DNA of 61,699 bases, taken from an uncultured bacterium (GTDB taxonomy: Bacteria > Cyanobacteriota > Vampirovibrionia > Gastranaerophilales > Gastranaerophilaceae). The stretch is from NCBI GenBank assembly GCA_902797985.1, contig CADBUZ010000013.1:1-61699 (forward strand), written 5' to 3'. The notes below the pieces were generated by a model. It searched no databases, was not told the origin of the DNA, and saw nothing but the letters and a program-made list of their open reading frames with translations. How positions within the stretch are numbered: position 1 is the first letter of the stretch; every line of letters begins with the position of its first letter. Both the position numbers and the translations under genes were made by a program. Positions 1-8,159 of the stretch are shown piece after piece.

Positions 1-47
1 AGTCTAATTTCGTAACTAATCAAGGAGCGTGGCTTTCTTTTCTTTTC

Positions 48-94
48 GTACTTTTCTTTTCTTTACCGTCGCAATATAAAGAAAAGAAAAGTAC
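48..94. repeat. Perfect 18-bp inverted repeat, intergenic
   Basis: Positions 48-65 and 77-94 are exact reverse complements (18 bp) around an 11-base loop. The arms are strongly purine/pyrimidine biased (GTACTTTTCTTTTC...). No gene lies at 1-374, so it is an intergenic palindrome of the REP type rather than part of a coding region. It could act as a terminator for a gene left of the window, but the right arm is not followed by a clean T-run. Confidence 0.75.
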
Positions 95-151
95 ATAACT
101 AAAAAATAAATAATTATAAATTATAAATTTATAAAATTTTTCATATTCAAA

Positions 152-220
152 CCTCACCCGAATTTCTAAACTCGTACCTCGTTAAGAAATTCTACCCTCT
201 CCTACTCTTTAGTAGAGGGG
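152..220. repeat. REP-like CTCACCC...CTCTCC element
   Basis: The stretch begins CCTCACCC. It contains the 8-bp inverted pair GAATTTCT/AGAAATTC (from 160 and 184) and ends in a small hairpin built on CTACT-CTTT-AGTAG, with flanking CCCTCT and AGGGG. The CTCACCC...CTCTCC...AGGGG layout is that of short dispersed palindromic repeats found between genes in many bacteria. A possibly related sequence lies at the right edge of the window (61590 onward). Nothing coding is visible between 1 and 374. Confidence 0.5.
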
Positions 221-318
221 ATAGACTAATAAAAAATCACCTAATCACTTCCAATAATATTTATTATGATAATTTATTGTAATATTTCACATAATTATAT
301 TACACATCTCTATTATAT

Positions 319-346
319 TTGCACCACTATCTGTTTATAGTACTAT
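319..346 (+). promoter_or_regulatory. Probable promoter of hom-thrC
   Basis: TTGCAC (319-324) and TACTAT (341-346) are separated by 16 bases and lie about 28 bases before the hom start, with a good ribosome site AGAAGAGG in between. This is an ordinary sigma-70-like layout. I see no attenuator or riboswitch-like structure between promoter and start. Confidence 0.5.
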
Positions 347-374
347 ATAAGAAAAGAATCAGAAGAGGATTGTT

Positions 375-1634
375 ATGAAAAAATATAAAATTGGTATGAT
401 TGGTCTTGGCACAGTAGGAACAGGTGTTTATAAGACTTTACAAGAATTTGATGATATTGAAATTGTTAAAATTGCTGTAAAAAATATAAATAAAAAAAGA
501 GATATTGAAAACTTTGACACCTCAATAATGACAACCGATCCGTACGAAATTATTAACAATCCGGATATCGATATTTTAGTAGAAGTTATAGGTGGTGTAA
601 ATCCTGCTTGGGACTATATTTCGAAAGCAATAGAAAAAGGAAAACACATTGTTACAGCAAATAAAGAACTTCTGGCAAAAAAAGGAGAAGATTTATTTAA
701 TCTCGCTGAAAAACATAATAAAGTTGTATTATATGAAGCCGCAATTGCTGGCGGAATCCCTTTAATAATGCCTATGAAAACTATTATGGCAGGGAATAAA
801 ATTTCTAAAGTTAGAGGGATATTAAACGGGACAACAAACTATATTCTTACTAAAATGGATATAGATGGTGCTTCATATGAAGACGTACTAAAAGAAGCGC
901 AAGAATTGGGGTATGCAGAAACAGATCCAACAGGTGATGTCGAAGGGTATGATGCTATGTACAAGATTACAACCCTTTCTACTATTGCTTTTGGCAAACG
1001 AATTAAACTTGATAACGTATATAGAGAAGGAATTACAAAAGTAAGAGCTGAAGATATGCAAAAAGCAAATGAACTTGGCTATAAAATCAAACTTGTTGCA
1101 ATAGGCAACTTGGATAAAAATGGCAAAGCTGACGTTAGAGTTCATCCAATGCTTGTACAAAAAACAACTCCTCTTGCACACGTAGACTATGTAACGAATA
1201 CAGTCAATTTAGATGGCTATCCTATGGGAAATATTTCATTTACCGGTCCGGGAGCCGGAGAATTTCCTACCGCAAGCTCTGTTGTCGGAGATATAATCAA
1301 CATTGTTGCGGGATTAAAACATTCTGATTATATTTTACCTATGATGAGATGCAATCATAAAGAATACGCAGAGATGGTCGATATCTCAGAAACATACAAT
1401 AAATACTATATATCAATAACCGCACCTAATAATATTGGGGTTATCGGAAAAATTGGAAATGTTTGTGCTGAGAAAAATATTAGTTTATCTACTATTCTAC
1501 AAAAAGGTTTATCAAAAGATAACACAGCAGATATAACTATTATTACTGAAGTATGCAAAGAAGCAGATATTCAATCCGCTATATCAGAGCTTTCAGAATG
1601 TACTATCGATAGCATAATTAGAGTAGAAGCTTAA
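375..1634 (+). CDS. hom: Homoserine dehydrogenase
   Basis: Reduces L-aspartate 4-semialdehyde to L-homoserine with NAD(P)H, the cytosolic branch point towards threonine and methionine. A Rossmann motif GLGTVG lies at residues 10-15, ANKELL at 95-100, the catalytic-domain motif LNGTTNYI at 150-157, and a C-terminal ACT domain starts near residue 344. In this family the ACT domain is the usual site of threonine feedback. At 419 residues it is the monofunctional type, with no fused aspartate kinase. The ATG has AGAAGAGG upstream. thrC starts 19 bases downstream on the same strand, so the two very probably form one threonine operon. Confidence 0.96.
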   Translation: MKKYKIGMIGLGTVGTGVYKTLQEFDDIEIVKIAVKNINKKRDIENFDTSIMTTDPYEIINNPDIDILVEVIGGVNPAWDYISKAIEKGKHIVTANKELLAKKGEDLFNLAEKHNKVVLYEAAIAGGIPLIMPMKTIMAGNKISKVRGILNGTTNYILTKMDIDGASYEDVLKEAQELGYAETDPTGDVEGYDAMYKITTLSTIAFGKRIKLDNVYREGITKVRAEDMQKANELGYKIKLVAIGNLDKNGKADVRVHPMLVQKTTPLAHVDYVTNTVNLDGYPMGNISFTGPGAGEFPTASSVVGDIINIVAGLKHSDYILPMMRCNHKEYAEMVDISETYNKYYISITAPNNIGVIGKIGNVCAEKNISLSTILQKGLSKDNTADITIITEVCKEADIQSAISELSECTIDSIIRVEA

Positions 1635-1653
1635 CTTAAATAAAGGAGAAAAA

Positions 1654-2712
1654 ATGTATTATAAAGGTTTGATCAATAGATACAAGGAATATTTACCCGT
1701 AACGGAAGAAACACATATTATTACGCTAAACGAAGGGAACACCCCACTTGTAAAGGCTGATAATTTAGCAAAAAAGATAGGTTTAAATGCAAACCTTTAT
1801 TTAAAATATGACGGATGTAATCCGACAGGAAGCTTTAAAGATCGTGGGATGACTATGGCTGTTACAAAAGCAAAAGAATCAGGTTCTGAGGCTATAATTT
1901 GTGCATCAACAGGAAACACAAGTGCTTCTGCAGCTGCATATGGTGCAAAAGCCGGATTGAGAACTCTCGTTTTAATACCTGATGGATATATTGCTCTTGG
2001 GAAATTATCGCAAGCTATGATGTACGGCGCTGAAATAATTGCCATTCAAGGAAACTTTGATGTAGCACTTGAATTTGTAAGAAAAATTGCAGACACAAGC
2101 CCTATAACTCTTGTAAACTCTGTAAACCCTTATAGAATAGAAGGACAAAAGACAGGTGCTTTTGAAATTATTGATGCGTTAGGAAAAGCTCCTGACTATC
2201 ATTTTATTCCTGTAGGGAATGCAGGTAATATTACTGCATACTGGAAAGGTTATACCGAATGGCACAAACTTGGTAAAATATCTAAATTACCAAAAATGAT
2301 GGGATATGAAGCAGAAGGTTCTGCTGCAATTGTAAGAGGCGAAAGAATCTTGAACCCAGAAACACTTGCTACTGCTATAAGAATTGGAAATCCTGCAAGC
2401 TGGGATAAGGCGGTTGCTGCAAGAGATGAAAGTAACGGAAAAATTGGCTGCGTAACAGATGAAAAAATTGTAGAAGCATATAAACTATTAGCATCTACAG
2501 AAGGAATTTTCGCTGAACCGGCAAGTGCCGCTTCTGTTGCAGGTTTAATCCAAGCTAATAATGAAGGTTTGATAGAAGAAGGTTCTGACATTGTTTGTAT
2601 TTTAACAGGAAATGGGTTAAAAGATCCTGATAATGCTATAAAATATGGTAATTCAGAAGTAAAAAAAGCTCCTGCAGAACTTGATGCTGTAATGAAAATT
2701 ATTATGGGATAA
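1654..2712 (+). CDS. thrC: Threonine synthase
   Basis: PLP enzyme converting O-phospho-L-homoserine to L-threonine, the last step of the pathway started by the upstream hom. The PLP lysine is in [11 protein letters not shown] (Lys62). The [14 protein letters not shown] segment and the GNAGN glycine loop near residue 190 bind the cofactor phosphate and substrate. At 352 residues it is the short bacterial class, without the long N-terminal domain of E. coli ThrC. The start has AAAGGAG 6 bases upstream. The stop is only 2 bases from the end of the convergent acpS and there is no terminator between them, so thrC transcripts may run antisense into acpS. Confidence 0.96.
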   Translation: MYYKGLINRYKEYLPVTEETHIITLNEGNTPLVKADNLAKKIGLNANLYLKYDGCNPTGSFKDRGMTMAVTKAKESGSEAIICASTGNTSASAAAYGAKAGLRTLVLIPDGYIALGKLSQAMMYGAEIIAIQGNFDVALEFVRKIADTSPITLVNSVNPYRIEGQKTGAFEIIDALGKAPDYHFIPVGNAGNITAYWKGYTEWHKLGKISKLPKMMGYEAEGSAAIVRGERILNPETLATAIRIGNPASWDKAVAARDESNGKIGCVTDEKIVEAYKLLASTEGIFAEPASAASVAGLIQANNEGLIEEGSDIVCILTGNGLKDPDNAIKYGNSEVKKAPAELDAVMKIIMG

Positions 2713-2714
2713 TT

Positions 2715-3062
2715 TTATTCCTTTATCATTGCAACAGCGATAGAATTAGTCTTATTGTGAGATATTGAAATATCTATTTTAATATCTTTATGATTGTTGT
2801 CTAAAATTCTAACATATGGTTCCCCTTTTGAACCGTTATAAATTTCAATATCATTGTATTTTAAAATTGAAATTCCTTTATATGTGCAAACTTTCATAAC
2901 AGCTTCTTTTGCACAAAATCTCGCACATAAATGAGGGGCCGGATTTGATTTTGAATAACAATAGTCTAACTCTAATTTAGTAAAAATTCTTTCTAAGAAT
3001 TTTGAATCAGAAATTCTATCTTTATTAAATCTTTTATTTTCTTCAATATCTACACCTAACAT
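2715..3062 (-). CDS. acpS: Holo-[acyl-carrier-protein] synthase
   Basis: Transfers 4'-phosphopantetheine from CoA to the serine of acyl carrier protein, activating it for fatty-acid synthesis; cytosolic trimer in the family. The N-terminus MLGVDIEE holds the Mg-binding Asp5 and the FCAKEAVMK motif (near residues 49-57) holds the second metal ligand Glu53. Length (115 aa) is normal. There is no Shine-Dalgarno sequence. Instead TATAAT lies exactly 6 bases before the ATG, directly after the hairpin that ends the upstream gene, so the message may be leaderless. It is convergent with thrC. Confidence 0.93.
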   Translation of the reverse strand: MLGVDIEENKRFNKDRISDSKFLERIFTKLELDYCYSKSNPAPHLCARFCAKEAVMKVCTYKGISILKYNDIEIYNGSKGEPYVRILDNNHKDIKIDISISHNKTNSIAVAMIKE

Positions 3063-3068
3063 AAATAT

Positions 3069-3074
3069 ATTATA
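3069..3074 (-). promoter_or_regulatory. -10 box of a possible leaderless acpS promoter
   Basis: On the minus strand TATAAT is followed by 6 bases (ATATTT) and then the acpS ATG. No ribosome site is present. The -35 region is poor (ATAACA-like at 16 bases) and overlaps the terminator hairpin of the upstream gene. Confidence 0.45.
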
Positions 3075-3080
3075 TAAAAA

Positions 3081-3107
3081 AAATGGGAATTGTTATAATT
3101 CCCATTT
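3081..3107 (-). terminator. Rho-independent terminator of the ArsB/NhaD-like gene
   Basis: AAATGGGAATT and AATTCCCATTT form a perfect 11-bp stem with a 5-base loop. It lies 19 bases past the stop of the 3126-4451 gene on the minus strand and is followed by a T-run. It is symmetric enough to work in both directions. Confidence 0.75.
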
Positions 3108-3125
3108 TTCAGTTTTTATTATTTA

Positions 3126-4451
3126 TTAACCAAGAAACCTTAGCCAAATATAACCGGATGATAGAACTAATGAAATAATCATACATAATAAACCATATTT
3201 AAGATATTTCATAAATTCTATAGGATGTCCATGTGCGGCTGAAGTTTCCGATACAATAACGTTTGCTGCAGCGCCTATGATAGTCATATTGCCCCCTAAA
3301 CAAGCGCCTAATGACAAGCACCACCATAAAGGCAGTGCAAACGCACTTCCTTTCACTGCAGATATTTCAGCTATCATTGGAGTCATAGTTGCAGTATAAG
3401 GAATGTTATCTATTATACCTGAAAGTATACCTGAACCCCATAGAATAACCATAGAGGCTAATGATTGTGATCCATGTGTAACGTCGATAAGCCATTTTGC
3501 CATTATTTCAATTCCACCTGCTTTTTCAAAACCACCAATTATCACGAATAAACCAATAAAGAAGAAAATGGTGCTCCATTCAACATCTGTTAAAATGTCA
3601 GTTGGTTTTTCAAATAATAATAAGAAACTTGCACCTGCCATTGCGCAAACACTTGTCTGTATATGCGTGATGTCATGCGTTACAAATCCGAGAATTACTA
3701 ACGCTAAAACAGATAAAGAACGAATTAATAAGCCTTTATCTTTTATAGTATTTGAATTATCTAAATTAGCAACTGCTTCCATTCTCTCAGGAGTTGTAAC
3801 AAGTTTTTTTCTGAATATAAATGTCATTATAGAAATAACCACAAGTAATATTACAACAACAATTCCAGTTAATTCATTAATAAAATCTAAGAATGATAAA
3901 CCCGCAGCGCTGCCGATAATGATATTTGGCGGATCACCAATTAAAGTAGCTGTTCCACCGATATTTGATGCCATAATTTCAGTAATTAAAAACGGAACAG
4001 GATTTATATCCAACTTTTCAGCAACTACAAAGGTAACTGGCATAATCAAAATAACAGTTGTAACATTATCCAAAAATGCTGATGCGACAGCCGTAAAAAC
4101 TGCTAAACAAAACAAAGTGGTCTTTGGATGTCCTTTTGTTTTCCGTAGCATTTCATTCGCTACCCAATTAAACATTCCGCTTCTTGTTGCAATTGACACT
4201 ATTATCATCATTGAAACAAGTAAGAATATTACATTCCAATCTACATAATTTATAAAGTAGAATTGATCAAGCACTCCGTCAACTTTTGCATTTTGACCTA
4301 ATAAGCCAAGTAACAAAGTAACAGAAGCACCCAATAGAGCTACCGTAACTTTTGGAATTTTTTCGGTAGCAATAAAAATATACGCAAGAATAAGAATTGA
4401 TGTTGATATAATCAATGCATTACTTTGCGCAAACGCTAACAATGCTTCCAT
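3126..4451 (-). CDS. ArsB/NhaD-type (ion transporter superfamily) membrane permease
   Basis: An inner-membrane transporter of about 10-12 helices in the ion-transporter superfamily that includes ArsB (arsenite), NhaD (Na+/H+) and CitM/SLC13 carriers. The two inverted halves carry the diagnostic hairpin motifs: FLDNVTTVILIMPV and NIGGTATLIGDPPNIIIG in the first half, IDNIPYTATMTPMI and GGNMTIIGAAANVI in the second. I cannot decide the substrate from sequence; the NIGGTATLIGDPPN signature fits ArsB/NhaD better than dicarboxylate carriers. No arsR or ars genes are nearby, so arsenite is not supported by context. The ribosome site is AGGGAGAG. It lies 69 bases downstream of rel on the same strand. 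Confidence 0.88.
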   Translation of the reverse strand: MEALLAFAQSNALIISTSILILAYIFIATEKIPKVTVALLGASVTLLLGLLGQNAKVDGVLDQFYFINYVDWNVIFLLVSMMIIVSIATRSGMFNWVANEMLRKTKGHPKTTLFCLAVFTAVASAFLDNVTTVILIMPVTFVVAEKLDINPVPFLITEIMASNIGGTATLIGDPPNIIIGSAAGLSFLDFINELTGIVVVILLVVISIMTFIFRKKLVTTPERMEAVANLDNSNTIKDKGLLIRSLSVLALVILGFVTHDITHIQTSVCAMAGASFLLLFEKPTDILTDVEWSTIFFFIGLFVIIGGFEKAGGIEIMAKWLIDVTHGSQSLASMVILWGSGILSGIIDNIPYTATMTPMIAEISAVKGSAFALPLWWCLSLGACLGGNMTIIGAAANVIVSETSAAHGHPIEFMKYLKYGLLCMIISLVLSSGYIWLRFLG

Positions 4452-4520
4452 ATTTCTCTCCCTTTTTGTCTATACAAGTTTAGTTTAGTATAAACAAACA
4501 GAAAAAGAAAGAATTATTAT

Positions 4521-6740
4521 TTACCCCTTAGGATTTTGTTGAGTTTTATTTTTACGAACTTGTTTATTATTTTTACGAGCAAATTGTTTTGGAGATGAAT
4601 TAAACGAAGTTTGAACACGCTTAACGCTGTACACATCCGGCATAGCTTGAATACTATTCATAACTTTCTTAAGCGTTTCTATATTATCTACTTCAATTCC
4701 TAACTCAATGATACCCAATTTATTAAATTTAGATTTAACATTAGCAAAAACAATATTAGTATTATTATCAGAAACCGCAGCTATAATATCTTTTAACAAC
4801 CCCTGTTTTTCAGCTGTTTCTATTCTGATATTTGTAGTATATCGCTTATCAGTATTAATACCTGACCATTTAATATCTAATAATCTTTCAGGCTCGATAT
4901 CATCTAAAGTTTTACAATCTAATCTATGAATAGAAACTCCCTTAGAACGAGTGACGACACCGACAATAGGCTCACCCGGAATTGGGGAACAACATCTGGC
5001 AAAAGAATATAACATTCCTTCCAAACCTTCAATATCTTTTTTCTTAGAATTTCTATGAGCATGTCCAAATTTAGGTTCTTCAGGTTTTTCAGGTTTTTTC
5101 AACTTGTTAACAATTTTATGGATAGTTGTTTCACCATACCCTAATGCTGCAAAAAGATCATCCGCTGAGACATAATTCATAATTTTTGCGACTTTTTCAA
5201 GTTCACCACTTTTCATATATTCGTCAAATACAGCTTTTGTAAGCTCGTGTTCTAACGTAGACTTTCCTAACTCAATGTGATCTTCACGCTTGTTCTTTTT
5301 AAACCATTGTCTAATCTTTGAAGATGCTTGTTTGGTTACAACAAAATTCAACCATCCCAATTTTGGCGCAGGAACTTTTGAAGTTAAAACCTCAACAATA
5401 TCACCATTTTTCAATTTTGAATCAAGTTGAGCAATACGACCGTTTATTAAAGCTCCAACAGTTTTATGTCCTACATCAGAGTGTATTCTATATGCAAAAT
5501 CTAAAGGAGTAGCATCTTTAGGAAGGTCAATTACATCTCCGTTAGGTGTAAACGCAAAAACTTGATCAGAAAACAAATCTAATTTTACAGTATCAACAAA
5601 ATCTTCAGCATCAGAAGTTTCATTATTATATTCAACTAATTTTCTCATCCAAGAAAATTGCATATCAGTATTCGAATCAGCCTTTTGAGAGCCTTTTTCT
5701 TTATATCTCCAATGTGCAGCAACCCCGTATTCAGCAATCTCATGCATATGCCAAGTTCTAATCTGAACCTCTAATGGTTTTTTGTTCGGACCAATAACAG
5801 ATGTGTGCAAAGATTGGTACATATTCCCTTTTGGCATTGCGATATAATCTTTAAATCTGCCCGGAATAGGTTTAAACTTTGAGTGAATAAGTCCAAGAAC
5901 TTCATAACACTCTTTTTCCGTATCAACTATTACACGAACGGCTGTAATATCATACAAATCATGAAAAGCAACATTTTGTCTGCGCATTTTATTATAAATA
6001 CTATAATAATGCTTAGCTCTTCCAGTTATTTCAGCTTTAATTCCACTTGCTTTAACATCTTTTTTCAACTCCTCGATAAGTAAATTTACGGTTTGTTCTC
6101 GCTCAGTTTTTTTCTGAGAAACCAATTTAGCAATTTCGTAATACTTATCAGGATATAAATATTTTAAAGATAAATCCTCTAACTCTGCCTTTATTTTACC
6201 AACCCCCAAGCGATTGGCTAAAGGGGCAAAAATATCTAACGTTTCTTGAGCTATTCTTTGTTGTTTTGCAGGCGCCATGAAATTCAATGTGCGCATATTA
6301 TGCAGTCTATCTGCCAGCTTTAAGAATATAACTCTGACATCATTCGCCATAGCGATAAATAATCGTCTAAAATTCTCTGCTTGTCGTTCCTCTTTTGATT
6401 TAAACTTCAACTTACCTAACTTAGTAACCCCTTGCACAAGGTTAAGAACATCTTCACCAAATCTTTCTTTTATCTCATCAGGTTCTGTTTCTGTATCTTC
6501 CAGAATATCATGCAAAAAACCGGCCATAAGAGTATGTTTATCAGCTCTTAAACTAATCAATATTTTTACAACCTCAACAGGGTGAATTATATATGGTTCT
6601 TCAGACACTCGGTATTGTCCATCATGCAACCTTCGCGCAAACTGAAAAGCTCCCTCTATTTCAGAAATATCCTCAGCCGCTCTACCCTGTTCTTCTAATT
6701 GAACTCTTATATCATCAAATAATTTTGTTTGGTCATCCAT
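4521..6740 (-). CDS. rel: Bifunctional (p)ppGpp synthetase/hydrolase (Rel/SpoT)
   Basis: Makes and degrades the stringent-response alarmone from GTP/GDP and ATP. Domains in order: HD hydrolase (His53, HD at 77-78, LADRLHNMRTL), synthetase with the RFKD loop at about 295-298 (the RXKD form typical of bifunctional enzymes, not the EXDD of RelA), TGS (FAFTPNGDVIDLP), a zinc-finger-like segment with ARCCSPIPGEPIVG, and a C-terminal ACT domain. 739 aa is normal. I choose the ATG at 6740 over the in-frame TTG at 6776: the TTG lies inside a -35 box and TATTAT ends 7 bases before the ATG. There is no ribosome site, so the transcript is probably leaderless. Confidence 0.95.
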   Translation of the reverse strand: MDDQTKLFDDIRVQLEEQGRAAEDISEIEGAFQFARRLHDGQYRVSEEPYIIHPVEVVKILISLRADKHTLMAGFLHDILEDTETEPDEIKERFGEDVLNLVQGVTKLGKLKFKSKEERQAENFRRLFIAMANDVRVIFLKLADRLHNMRTLNFMAPAKQQRIAQETLDIFAPLANRLGVGKIKAELEDLSLKYLYPDKYYEIAKLVSQKKTEREQTVNLLIEELKKDVKASGIKAEITGRAKHYYSIYNKMRRQNVAFHDLYDITAVRVIVDTEKECYEVLGLIHSKFKPIPGRFKDYIAMPKGNMYQSLHTSVIGPNKKPLEVQIRTWHMHEIAEYGVAAHWRYKEKGSQKADSNTDMQFSWMRKLVEYNNETSDAEDFVDTVKLDLFSDQVFAFTPNGDVIDLPKDATPLDFAYRIHSDVGHKTVGALINGRIAQLDSKLKNGDIVEVLTSKVPAPKLGWLNFVVTKQASSKIRQWFKKNKREDHIELGKSTLEHELTKAVFDEYMKSGELEKVAKIMNYVSADDLFAALGYGETTIHKIVNKLKKPEKPEEPKFGHAHRNSKKKDIEGLEGMLYSFARCCSPIPGEPIVGVVTRSKGVSIHRLDCKTLDDIEPERLLDIKWSGINTDKRYTTNIRIETAEKQGLLKDIIAAVSDNNTNIVFANVKSKFNKLGIIELGIEVDNIETLKKVMNSIQAMPDVYSVKRVQTSFNSSPKQFARKNNKQVRKNKTQQNPKG

Positions 6741-6747
6741 ACTATTT

Positions 6748-6776
6748 ATAATACAGATTTTATACAGTTTTTTCAA
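6748..6776 (-). promoter_or_regulatory. Leaderless promoter of rel
   Basis: On the minus strand TTGAAA (6776-6771), 17 bases, TATTAT (6753-6748), 7 bases, ATG (6740). With transcription starting about 7 bases after the -10 box, the mRNA would begin at or next to the start codon. No Shine-Dalgarno sequence is present. Confidence 0.65.
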
Positions 6777-6828
6777 GCATTAATAAAAAACAGTTAATTC
6801 AACGTGTAAACAATAGTAAAAAGATGTG

Positions 6829-6842
6829 TTAACTTTTGTAAC
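6829..6842 (+). promoter_or_regulatory. Candidate operator upstream of the 6927 gene
   Basis: TTAACTTTTGTAAC resembles the operator before the 41731 gene (TTAACTTTTGTTAA) in 12 of 14 positions. The surrounding bases are also alike: both have TGTTAAC...ACAAAAA(A)GTC(G)AATT downstream. The -10 element here is weak (TAAACG near 6884, 41 bases downstream), so I regard this as a looser member of the shared promoter class. Confidence 0.4.
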
Positions 6843-6926
6843 AAAAAGTCGAATTAATTCTAAAGTTTTCTTTTAAGATGCCGTAAACGTAAATAGGGAA
6901 ACTATAAGGAACAAGGAAAAAGGAAA

Positions 6927-7373
6927 ATGGCATTAGATATTTCATACATAAATACATATAGCTATGCTATTGATACCGCAAACCTTAATGATAACATTAA
7001 GCTTGTTCTCAACAATGCTGCACAAAAAACAGCTAATAACCCTGAATCTGTCGTAGAACAACAATTACAAAGCACAAACTCTGCTTTGTTATTTGAATAT
7101 ACACAAAGCATTGCTAAGTCTAATGTTGCACAACAGTTAGTCTTAGACAATAACTTAAAAGAAACATTAAAGTTCTTAAATTCAGAAGCTGCTAAAAAAC
7201 TTTCTATCACACCAAAACAAAAATATGATGCAATGGTAAAACACATCTTAGCAGAAAATGATGTAAGAGATTTTGAATCAGAAGAACAAGAAAAAGAGGC
7301 AAACCTTTTTGATGATTTAGACCTCTTTGATATAAAAATTGACGACAGCAAGAAAAACATCTTCGCTGCATAG
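6927..7373 (+). CDS. Lineage-specific protein of unknown function (148 aa)
   Basis: I do not recognise this protein. It has no signal peptide or membrane segment. The N-terminal 40 residues are Asn/Tyr/Ala-rich and polar, the middle is probably helical, and the C-terminus is acidic with the repeat-like FDDLDLFDIKIDD. A strong purine-rich ribosome site (AAGGAAAAAGGAAA) precedes the ATG. A clean terminator follows at 7413, so it is monocistronic. Its upstream region shares an operator-like palindrome with several other unrecognised genes here, hinting at co-regulation. It is not clearly homologous to any neighbour. Confidence 0.75.
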   Translation: MALDISYINTYSYAIDTANLNDNIKLVLNNAAQKTANNPESVVEQQLQSTNSALLFEYTQSIAKSNVAQQLVLDNNLKETLKFLNSEAAKKLSITPKQKYDAMVKHILAENDVRDFESEEQEKEANLFDDLDLFDIKIDDSKKNIFAA

Positions 7374-7412
7374 AGATTAGGATAGGTAAAAATAAAATTT
7401 AACACACACGAT

Positions 7413-7441
7413 ACTCTTGATAAATTATCAAGGGTTTTTCT
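7413..7441 (+). terminator. Rho-independent terminator after the 6927 gene
   Basis: ACTCTTGATAA and TTATCAAGGGT pair around a single A, then TTTTTCTTTTT. The stem is long and A/T-rich with a strong T-tail, 40 bases after the stop codon. Confidence 0.8.
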
Positions 7442-7505
7442 TTTTATTTCTTAAATTATTGTGTTCTATAGTGATTTTGGAGTATAATTATTAACTGAGG
7501 AGATT

Positions 7506-8159
7506 ATGAAAAAAAGAGTAGGGAGTTTTTTAATAATTACTTTAATTGTACTTTTATCACATCCTGTAAATGCGGTTCAAACAGGCGGGGTACAATACAA
7601 TATGCCAATTGATTACTCTTTTATAAATGAAACTAACCTAAATAAAGAAGCTGAAAATTTATTTCAATCATACATAAAAGCAGAGGATTCAAAACAAAAA
7701 GAAATTTTACTAAATAAAATGCTCAGCGATTATTCAATTTTATCAGAAATAAATAAAGAAAATCCATTATATGTAACAAGACTGGGGATTATCTACGACA
7801 AATTAGGAAAAGACCGCTGGGCCAAATCAAACTTTTGTAAAAGTACTAATTTAGTTCCAAATTATCCGTATGCTTTTTATTCATACGGGAATTTCTTTTT
7901 TGACAGAGCTGAGTACAGAAAAGCTCTTAGAGAATATATGAGAGCTTATAACACCGGCTACAGCTCACACTATTATAATCTTTATCAAATCGGAGTAATA
8001 CACGAAAAATATGGCGATTTTTCTGAAGCTATTAAATTTTATAAAAGAGCACTTGTCTACAAAGACACTCCTGAACTAAGGGGAAAAATCCAAAAACTAG
8101 AGGAATTGTTAACTGCAAATTCTCTATACAATCAAAGACAAAAGGTGAATAAAAAATGA
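7506..8159 (+). CDS. Exported TPR-repeat protein
   Basis: An N-terminal Sec signal peptide (KKR, a hydrophobic stretch from about residue 9 to 22, then VNA-V) is followed by tetratricopeptide-type repeats between about residues 90 and 190. Examples are LGIIYDKLGKDRWAKSNFCKS, YSYGNFFFDRAEYRKALREY and YQIGVIHEKYGDFSEAIKFYKRAL. TPR domains are protein-interaction scaffolds; here the site is the periplasm or cell surface. The ATG has GAGGAG upstream. The stop overlaps the start of the GHL10-like gene by 4 bases (ATGA), so the two are translationally coupled and probably work together at the envelope. Confidence 0.85.
   Translation: MKKRVGSFLIITLIVLLSHPVNAVQTGGVQYNMPIDYSFINETNLNKEAENLFQSYIKAEDSKQKEILLNKMLSDYSILSEINKENPLYVTRLGIIYDKLGKDRWAKSNFCKSTNLVPNYPYAFYSYGNFFFDRAEYRKALREYMRAYNTGYSSHYYNLYQIGVIHEKYGDFSEAIKFYKRALVYKDTPELRGKIQKLEELLTANSLYNQRQKVNKK

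Noticed and set aside
3403-4248. 281-codon open frame on the plus strand, antisense to the ArsB/NhaD-like gene
   Set aside because: The opposite strand encodes a clear membrane transporter. The plus-strand reading has no ribosome site or family features, so it is a shadow of the transporter codons.
3126-4451. Arsenite efflux (arsB) assignment
   Set aside because: The fold fits, but no arsR, arsC or arsA lies nearby and the motifs also fit NhaD-type antiporters.
6741-6776. Longer start of rel at TTG 6776
   Set aside because: The TTG coincides with the -35 box TTGAAA of a good promoter whose -10 ends 7 bases before ATG 6740, and the extra 12 residues are not part of the family.
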